This document shows positions 1 to 4,804 of a stretch of 8,530 bases of DNA, in pieces. The notes beneath the pieces are model-generated. The model saw nothing but the letters and a program-made list of their open reading frames with translations, did not search any database and was not told the DNA's origin. Numbering within the stretch: position 1 is the first letter of the stretch; each line of letters begins with the position of its first letter. This stretch comes from Balneolia bacterium (GTDB taxonomy: Bacteria > Bacteroidota > Rhodothermia > Balneolales > Cyclonatronaceae), in assembly GCA_003566395.1 (NCBI GenBank), contig PXDL01000131.1:1-8530 (forward strand), written 5' to 3'. The translations under genes and the position numbers were made by a program.

Positions 1-528
1 ATACTGGAAACCGATGAAGTAGCTCTTATTGGCCACTCCCGCGGCGGACATACCGCCGTTGTTGCAGCCGCAGAGTTTAATGAAGTAAATACGCTTGTAA
101 CATGGGCCGCCGTGGCTGATTATACCCGTCATTATTCCGACGAAATGAAGAAAGACTGGGAGAAAAAAGGATATACGGAGATCAAAAATGCCCGCACCGG
201 ACAGACGATGCGTATAAATAAATCGGTCTATGATGATTTAGTGGAAAATGCCGACCGCCTGGTAGCCGTTAAGCGTGTGCAGAGTTTGATGATTCCCTGC
301 TGTTTTATCCACGGCACCCTGGACGAAGCGGTTCCGATGAACGACTCCCAGATGCTGTTCCAGATGTGCAAAAGCCCCGAGAAGGAGCGCATCATGATTA
401 ACGGCGCAGGGCATACCTTCGGGTGCAGCCACCCCTGGGAGGAAGACGACATCCCGGAACATTTCGGCACCGTGGTGGACAAAACAGTGGAATGGCTCGA
501 AACCTACTATCTAAGCCACAACCTCTGA
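1..528 (+). CDS. alpha/beta hydrolase, 3' part (5' end outside window)
   Basis: The reading frame is open from base 1 and ends at TGA 526-528, so the window holds the last 175 residues; the GTG at 112 is not a start, because conserved sequence lies upstream of it. The nucleophile elbow GHSRGG is encoded at 31-48, with Ser codon 37-39. The acid loop HGTLDEAVP follows, with Asp codon 322-324, and the catalytic His is in GAGHTF (codon 412-414). The triad is therefore complete in order and spacing for an alpha/beta-fold hydrolase. Between elbow and acid lies a short charged lid segment. The family covers esterases, lipases, dienelactone hydrolase-like and S9-like enzymes, and the substrate cannot be told from this fragment. 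The missing N-terminus would hold the oxyanion-hole strand and any signal peptide. The TPR gene follows on the same strand 65 bp downstream. Fold assignment is firm; substrate unknown. Confidence 0.88.
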   Translation: MLETDEVALIGHSRGGHTAVVAAAEFNEVNTLVTWAAVADYTRHYSDEMKKDWEKKGYTEIKNARTGQTMRINKSVYDDLVENADRLVAVKRVQSLMIPCCFIHGTLDEAVPMNDSQMLFQMCKSPEKERIMINGAGHTFGCSHPWEEDDIPEHFGTVVDKTVEWLETYYLSHNL

Positions 529-593
529 TTCCAGGCGACATCCGCCGCCGGCGACCCTGCCTCCCTTACTGAAATCTGAACCCGTAACCTGTT

Positions 594-1766
594 ATGTTCT
601 CCAGGTCTTTCTTTTTTGTTTGCCTGTTGCTGTGGGTCATTTCGCCCGTTCAGGCTGCCGCCTTTTCCAGCCCGGAAGATGAACCGGCTCACATGCTTGA
701 GCACCCTCAGTTTATGGAGGATGTGCAGCGGGCCATAAACCTGGTGTACAATCAGGATTTCGAGGGATCGGTTGAAATTTTGGAACCCTGGTTTAATCAC
801 AGGCACGGCAGCGCCCTCGAAGCTTTCTGGCAGGGGCTTCCTGGCTGGTGGGAAATTCTGGCCGATCTCGAAACCGACCGCCATGATGCCGCTTTTATCC
901 GGAAAATGGAGGAGACCGACCGCGCCTGCGACCAAATTCTGCGCCGTGACCGTCGTAATCTGGATGCGATGGTCATCAAATCGCTTGCCAACGGTTTTCT
1001 TGCCCGGCTCTATTCCAACCGCGGCTCGTGGTACAAATCCCTTACTCACGGAAGGCTGGCCATTAACATCCTGTTTTCGATTGAGCAGCTCTACCCCGAT
1101 GTGCCCGATATCCAGTTCGGCCTTGGGCTTTACAACTATTTCACCGCACACCTGAATGAAGAATACCGTCTGGTACGTGCCGTTTCCTGGATGATTCCCG
1201 GCGGAGATAAGTCCGAAGGGCTGGAACGTCTGGCCCGGGCCGCTGAAGAAAGCGCCTTCATGATTCCCGAATCCACCTACTTTCTCGGGCATATTTACCT
1301 GCATTACGAGCAGAATACCGAGCTGGCGGAAAAATACATCACCCGTCTGCTCGAATCCTATCCGCATAATCCGTTTTTCAACAGGTTGATGCTTCGAACC
1401 ATGTATCAGCAGCGGGATTACAGCGAAGCCGCCCGTTACAATGATGAGCTGCTGGAACGCTTCGGCCCGGATCAGCACAAGCCCACCCTTGAAGAACTCT
1501 ACACGCTCCGCGGTATGATCGCCTACCGGCTTGCCGATCATGAAACGGCCGAGCTTTATTTTGACAAAGCCATCGCCCTGGAGAATGATCTCGACAAAGG
1601 TGAACTTCGGCACCACCAGATGATGGCACAGTTCTACATGGGACGCACTTACAACCGGACCGGCCGGAACGAAGACGCCAAGGCCCGTTTCCGCCACCTT
1701 AGCCGCCTTCGCACCGATGCCCCTGTAACCGATACGGCAAAACGCATACTCGACCGGATGGATTGA
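594..1766 (+). CDS. exported TPR-like repeat protein
   Basis: This 390-residue protein starts with a signal peptide: an Arg at 4, a hydrophobic core about 6-19, then a probable signal peptidase I site near VQA-AA (residues 19-23). The mature protein is therefore predicted periplasmic. It is mainly helical, with TPR-like helix pairs clearest at about 226-290, 300-332 and 342-372 (alternating small and aromatic positions, e.g. the stretch around YFLGHIYL and LRGMIAYRLADHETAELYF). The middle carries GLGLYNYF (176-183) and IPGGDKSEGL (201-210). From memory, a G-Y-YF segment followed by PGGD and a G-L motif marks a family of exported TPR proteins of unknown role in several phyla. No enzymatic motif is visible, so a scaffold or assembly role is the default inference. 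There is no clear Shine-Dalgarno before ATG 594. The gene converges on the lipoprotein gene, with 48 bp between the stops. Confidence 0.85.
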   Translation: MFSRSFFFVCLLLWVISPVQAAAFSSPEDEPAHMLEHPQFMEDVQRAINLVYNQDFEGSVEILEPWFNHRHGSALEAFWQGLPGWWEILADLETDRHDAAFIRKMEETDRACDQILRRDRRNLDAMVIKSLANGFLARLYSNRGSWYKSLTHGRLAINILFSIEQLYPDVPDIQFGLGLYNYFTAHLNEEYRLVRAVSWMIPGGDKSEGLERLARAAEESAFMIPESTYFLGHIYLHYEQNTELAEKYITRLLESYPHNPFFNRLMLRTMYQQRDYSEAARYNDELLERFGPDQHKPTLEELYTLRGMIAYRLADHETAELYFDKAIALENDLDKGELRHHQMMAQFYMGRTYNRTGRNEDAKARFRHLSRLRTDAPVTDTAKRILDRMD

Positions 1767-1814
1767 GGAACATCCCCGACGACGAAGAATTCGCTTTTCT
1801 AAAAACTGATTTAG

Positions 1815-2774
1815 TTAGTCATTCGCGAAATCGCAGGATACATTCGGGTTCCAGTCGGCAAAGGTTCCGTTCGGGTTATCTTTTTCCGTCCACACATGCA
1901 GTGCCCAGAAGTTTTGCGCCTCGTTCGGATGGTAGTGTTCATTCATAACTACAGGCGGGGGGGCCTGGGCAGGATGAATATCAAACGGGATGATGAATTC
2001 CACGCCGATAAATTCAAGGGATCCGTCTTCCTTAGGCTCGTAGAGAAGCACCTGAGGCTGTGCGTGATTCCTCCGCCCGTCAAAAAATTCCATACGCCCG
2101 TAATGATAGCCCATTCCTCCTTCCGTCGGGTGTTCAACGCAGGGTGAAAGTACGGCATTCCAGCCATCCGCCATTGCGACGTCCACATCATGGTAGGCCT
2201 GGGTCGCATCTCTGATTTCATCAAGCATCCGGGCAACCGGCGCATCCTGATGTGCACAACTCACACTCGGATTCCAGTCAAAAAACATGCCCCTGGGATT
2301 TTCTTTTTCCGTCCATACATGAAGCGCCCAAATTCCCTGATGATGATTCTGATGAAAATGGTGCCCGAAAAGCTCCGGCGCCTCCGCATCAGGAGACAAA
2401 ATAGTGAACGGCACCACGTACTCCACACCCACGAAAGCGTAGCTGCCGTCGGCCATCGGTTCGTACAGCAAAATCTGCGGCTGTAGATGATTTACCCGGC
2501 CGTCGAGATAATCAGGGCGGGCAAAATGGTGGCCCATTCCTCCCTCTTCGGGATGCTCCACACAGCCCGAAAGGTCAACCGACCAGCCTGCCGCCATGGC
2601 TTGTTCAAAATTATGGAAAGCCTCGGTAAGCTCCCGGACTTCCTCAATTTTGATTTCAATATTCATCTTGTCTTCGTCATTCGAGGATTTAGAATCCGAA
2701 CAGGAAGATATCGTAAGGGTGATGCACATCATCACCGCTATTATCATTACATTTGTTAAGCGTATCTTTTTCAT
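1815..2774 (-). CDS. lipoprotein with two tandem copies of a Cys/His/Trp-rich domain, function unknown
   Basis: This 319-residue protein has a lipoprotein signal: KK-I-R, a hydrophobic core about 8-22, and a lipobox ending ISSC with Cys25, so the mature protein should be lipid-anchored in the envelope. After a short acidic linker come two homologous domains, about 45-173 and 186-314, in register at an offset of 141 residues. Each has CVEHP-x-EGGMG-x-H, then DGR-x-NH-x-QPQ, LLYEP, a VE(Y/F)-x-(V/I)PF strand, WALHVWTEK and DWNP-x-VSC. Residues kept in both copies include C71/C212, H74/H215, H83/H224, H96/H237, H139/H280, H141/H282, H152/H293 and C173/C314. These could form a disulfide and a metal or cofactor site, which is inference. 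I recall single-domain relatives annotated only as hypothetical proteins. The gene lies 47 bp downstream of the cytochrome c gene on the same strand, probably co-transcribed. No Shine-Dalgarno is seen before ATG 2772-2774. Confidence 0.85.
   Translation of the reverse strand: MKKIRLTNVMIIAVMMCITLTISSCSDSKSSNDEDKMNIEIKIEEVRELTEAFHNFEQAMAAGWSVDLSGCVEHPEEGGMGHHFARPDYLDGRVNHLQPQILLYEPMADGSYAFVGVEYVVPFTILSPDAEAPELFGHHFHQNHHQGIWALHVWTEKENPRGMFFDWNPSVSCAHQDAPVARMLDEIRDATQAYHDVDVAMADGWNAVLSPCVEHPTEGGMGYHYGRMEFFDGRRNHAQPQVLLYEPKEDGSLEFIGVEFIIPFDIHPAQAPPPVVMNEHYHPNEAQNFWALHVWTEKDNPNGTFADWNPNVSCDFAND
1833..2219 (-). repeat. lipoprotein gene, domain copy 2
   Basis: This is the second copy of the duplicated unit (codons 186-314), running from the start of its first helix to the last Cys of VSC. 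It differs from copy 1 mainly in the segment between the VE-x-x-PF strand and the HYH/HFH motif, where the residues are Pro-rich (AQAPPPVV). Confidence 0.85.
2256..2642 (-). repeat. lipoprotein gene, domain copy 1
   Basis: This is the first of two in-frame tandem copies (codons 45-173 of the lipoprotein), matching 1833-2219 at an offset of 423 bp (141 codons). Protein similarity runs through the whole unit. The best-conserved DNA block is 2303-2330, where 25 of 28 bases equal 1880-1907; it encodes the WALHVWTEK region. Confidence 0.85.
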
Positions 2775-2821
2775 GAACGTATATATTTGATTTTAGTGGA
2801 TTAAAAGTGCTTCAAACCGGT

Positions 2822-3799
2822 TTATTGACCGGGTGGTGTAAAAACTTCTACCTTGTTTTCTACCGCAGGCAGGCTCATCAGGTATGCATATATGGCGGCG
2901 AGGTCGTCTTCGCTCATGCCGGCATACATCTGCCAGGGCATAATCGTCTGAAATTTTCCGGGTTCAACCAGATGAGGTGTGAACAAGGTGTCGGCATGTG
3001 CTTTGAAGCGTGAGATAAACTGCTCCTTGCTCCACAATCCTATGCCGGTCTCATGCGGGGTGATGTTGACCGAACGAACAATCGCCCCGCCGGGCAGCAG
3101 GTATTCATTTCCTCCCGCATAAGGCTCGCCTACAAAGGCTCCTCTCTCCATGCGTGTGTGGCAATCGGAGCAGGCCGCAGCGGTAATCAGGTAGCGGCCG
3201 TAAGGGATGATGTCGTCCGGATCGGGCCGTTTCTGCGGGGAGGGTTTTACCGGCATGGTGTTCATCAACAGGCTGACCGGAAAATCTGCTTTGGAAGGCT
3301 CTATCTCCTTTTCTACAGGTTCAAGAGAGCGCAGGTAGGCAATTACGGCATAAATATCTTCATCGTCGAGCTGTGAATAATTCGGATAGGGCATTATCGG
3401 AAAAAGCGCTCTGCCGTCGCGGGATACTCCCGATGTTACCGCCCGGTAAATTTCTCCGTCGGTCCACTCACCCAGGGCAAAGGGTGTAAGGTTCGGAGAA
3501 ACAAAACGGCCCGGCAGTCCTATCGACTGATCAAACACCTCGCCACCGGTACCGAGCGTTCCCGGTCTGGGAGGGCCTGCATAAAGGGTGAAATCACGCT
3601 CGGCATGGCAGTCCATGCACAGCATTACATGGTTGGCCAGATAGTTGCCGCGTTCAATGTTCTCCGGACTCATTTCCACCTGAATATCCGGCGGCGGCCC
3701 CACGTTGGGCAGAAACATCGTCAGGTATATCACCACACACAAAATCATCACCAGAAGAATGGTGCAAAGGTAAAGTATATATCGAAAACTTTTTTTCAT
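2822..3799 (-). CDS. membrane-anchored di-heme cytochrome c
   Basis: The protein has 325 residues. One N-terminal hydrophobic segment (about 7-30) follows MKK and has no obvious cleavage site, so it is probably an uncleaved membrane anchor with the rest in the periplasm. There are two class I cytochrome c domains. In domain 1 the heme site is CMDCH (61-65) and the likely axial Met is 136, in FPIMPYPNY. In domain 2 the heme site is CSDCH (210-214) and the likely axial Met is 287, in TIMPWQMY. Each domain ends with the usual C-terminal helix (DEDIYAVIAYLRSL, EDDLAAIYAYLMSL). The layout resembles the cytochrome subunits of membrane alcohol/aldehyde dehydrogenases, but those usually carry three hemes and no dehydrogenase gene is present here. 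The role is electron transfer; donor and acceptor are unknown. It is first in a probable operon with the lipoprotein gene. No Shine-Dalgarno precedes ATG 3797-3799. Confidence 0.9.
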   Translation of the reverse strand: MKKSFRYILYLCTILLVMILCVVIYLTMFLPNVGPPPDIQVEMSPENIERGNYLANHVMLCMDCHAERDFTLYAGPPRPGTLGTGGEVFDQSIGLPGRFVSPNLTPFALGEWTDGEIYRAVTSGVSRDGRALFPIMPYPNYSQLDDEDIYAVIAYLRSLEPVEKEIEPSKADFPVSLLMNTMPVKPSPQKRPDPDDIIPYGRYLITAAACSDCHTRMERGAFVGEPYAGGNEYLLPGGAIVRSVNITPHETGIGLWSKEQFISRFKAHADTLFTPHLVEPGKFQTIMPWQMYAGMSEDDLAAIYAYLMSLPAVENKVEVFTPPGQ

Positions 3800-3807
3800 G
3801 TCGGGTT

Positions 3808-4122
3808 TTACTTTTCACGATTCAGGGTTCGGAATTCACCCGTAACCGGATATTGTAAGCCGGCCCGAACGTGTTGTCCGGGAGTGAATTCTTCCTTCTC
3901 TATGTAGTACAGAAAATTTCGGAACCAGGGCTCAAGCCTATCCGTATTTTTACAAACTAATTGTATATTTTCCGTACAGAAGGTTTTGATATGGCACGGA
4001 TTATGCCCATCATCCTTATTGTTAGGAATTGGGACGACGGGGTGCCTGTACAACCTTGCGGGATTACTTTCTGCATCCGGTACACGACTTACTTGATCTG
4101 AACTGAAGTTAGCGTTAATCAT
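3808..4122 (-). CDS. doubtful small ORF, probably not a gene
   Basis: An ATG-started frame of 104 codons ends 8 bp before the cytochrome start. The product would be polar, with no signal peptide, membrane segment or motif I recognise. The third codon positions are A/T-rich compared with the neighbouring genes, there is no Shine-Dalgarno, and the frame fills the region where the cytochrome promoter is expected. It is listed because a small gene or a decayed gene remnant at the head of the cytochrome operon cannot be excluded. Confidence 0.12.
   Translation of the reverse strand: MINANFSSDQVSRVPDAESNPARLYRHPVVPIPNNKDDGHNPCHIKTFCTENIQLVCKNTDRLEPWFRNFLYYIEKEEFTPGQHVRAGLQYPVTGEFRTLNREK
3852..3880 (-). 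promoter_or_regulatory. possible sigma70-type promoter for the cytochrome/lipoprotein operon
   Basis: On the minus strand, CGGACA (3875-3880; 4 of 6 to TTGACA) stands 17 bp from TACAAT (3852-3857; 5 of 6 to TATAAT), about 50 bp upstream of the cytochrome ATG. Spacing and position are good, but the match is only moderate. Promoter consensus in this group of bacteria is not certain to be of E. coli type, so this is a weak call. Confidence 0.3.
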
Positions 4123-4180
4123 ATCTGTGTACAGCAGCGAGGCTGTTTGTACTTCACCACCCTGTCGGCACTTTCAGCAC

Positions 4181-4185
4181 GGAGG
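4181..4185 (+). promoter_or_regulatory. Shine-Dalgarno sequence deciding the sigma factor start
   Basis: GGAGG lies 3 bases before ATG 4189-4191. It is the only clear Shine-Dalgarno sequence I find before a gene start in the window, and it favours ATG 4189 over the upstream in-frame TTG at 4147. The spacing is short but workable. Confidence 0.55.
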
Positions 4186-4188
4186 CAC

Positions 4189-4746
4189 ATGCTTTCACCT
4201 ACCCGACTCATCCAGGATTTTTCAGCCGGTGACCCGGCCGCTCTGAATCAGCTTTTCGAGCTGATTTATGAAGAACTCCATACGCTCGCCCGCCGCCAGC
4301 GCAGCCGATGGAGCGGGCAGGATACGCTCAACACGGTTGCGCTCATCCATGAGACGTATCTGAAACTCCGGCAACATCAGCCGGAGCACATTCAGGACCG
4401 CAGGCATTTTCTGGCGGTGGCTTCAAGGGCGATGCGTCAGATTTTGATCAACTATGCCGAGAAAAAAACCGCCGCAAAAAGGGGAGGAACGGAGAAGCAA
4501 ACCGGGACTCAGGATGATCCCGACCTGATAGCCACCCATGATGCCGCCCTTGAACTCCTGGATATGCATCACACCCTCACCCGTCTGGAAAAAATTAACG
4601 AACGCCGTAGCCGGGTGTTTGAGTGTCGTTTTTTCGGCGGACTATCTGTTGAGGATACTGCCTTCGCTCTGGATATTTCGCCGGCAACGGTGAAACGTGA
4701 CTGGCAGGCCTCCTGCAACTGGATGTACAGAGAGCTTCAGAAGTGA
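4189..4746 (+). CDS. ECF-type RNA polymerase sigma factor (Sigma70_ECF, TIGR02999-like)
   Basis: Starting at ATG 4189, the protein has 185 residues, the usual family length; a TTG at 4147 would add 14 residues that look non-conserved. Region 2 spans about 6-100: DFSAGDPAALNQLFELIYEE, then TLNTVALIHETYLKL (46-60), HFLAVASRAMRQILINYA (73-90) and AAKRGG (95-100). Region 4 spans about 120-184, with the helix-turn-helix in GLSVEDTAFALDISPATVKR (151-170) followed by DW. This matches the planctomycete/FCB-type ECF group (Pfam Sigma70_ECF). Region 2.2 lacks the acidic DAED patch of ordinary ECF factors and instead carries Thr46 and Thr49 beside IHE. No anti-sigma gene is adjacent; a Ser/Thr kinase gene follows 58 bp downstream and is probably in the same operon. 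It should direct RNA polymerase to an unknown regulon. Confidence 0.93.
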   Translation: MLSPTRLIQDFSAGDPAALNQLFELIYEELHTLARRQRSRWSGQDTLNTVALIHETYLKLRQHQPEHIQDRRHFLAVASRAMRQILINYAEKKTAAKRGGTEKQTGTQDDPDLIATHDAALELLDMHHTLTRLEKINERRSRVFECRFFGGLSVEDTAFALDISPATVKRDWQASCNWMYRELQK

Positions 4747-4804
4747 GCGGATATGCCACAGAAGCCATCACCCTGAAAACCTTCCTAAACCAAGCTACCC
4801 GACG

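Larger units (their letters stand above)
3800..4188. other. divergent intergenic region between cytochrome and sigma factor genes
   Basis: This 389-bp stretch separates two divergently transcribed units, so it should hold the promoters of both. It is visibly richer in A/T than the flanking genes, especially 3940-4030. It contains the candidate minus-strand promoter at 3852-3880, a separated inverted repeat GTTCGG/CCGAAC (3827-3832 and 3865-3870), and a doubtful minus-strand ORF at 3808-4122. I see no tRNA-like fold, no tandem repeats and no convincing plus-strand promoter; the best plus-strand candidate, TTGATC at 4093-4098, lacks a good -10 partner. Confidence 0.6.

Noticed and set aside
529..593. 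GC-rich palindrome CGCCGGCG between hydrolase and TPR genes
   Set aside because: It is a short self-complementary run without a loop or T-tract, so it is not a supported terminator.
507..1697. A long minus-strand frame of 396 codons opposite the TPR gene
   Set aside because: It mirrors a real gene on the plus strand that has a signal peptide and helical repeats. The antisense translation shows no domain or motif and runs past the gene's 5' end without reason.
1795..1820. Possible terminator hairpin between the convergent TPR and lipoprotein genes (CTAAA/TTTAG at 1799-1814)
   Set aside because: The stem is only 5 A/T-rich pairs, overlapping runs of A and T by chance; too weak to call.
4147..4188. 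TTG start of the sigma factor adding 14 residues
   Set aside because: ATG 4189 has a GGAGG just upstream and gives the normal family length and N-terminus.
4697..4804. Upstream extension of the kinase gene by 36 codons
   Set aside because: It overlaps the end of the sigma gene, its product looks like random Pro/Ser/His-rich sequence, and ATG 4805 begins the helical N-terminal region typical of such kinases.
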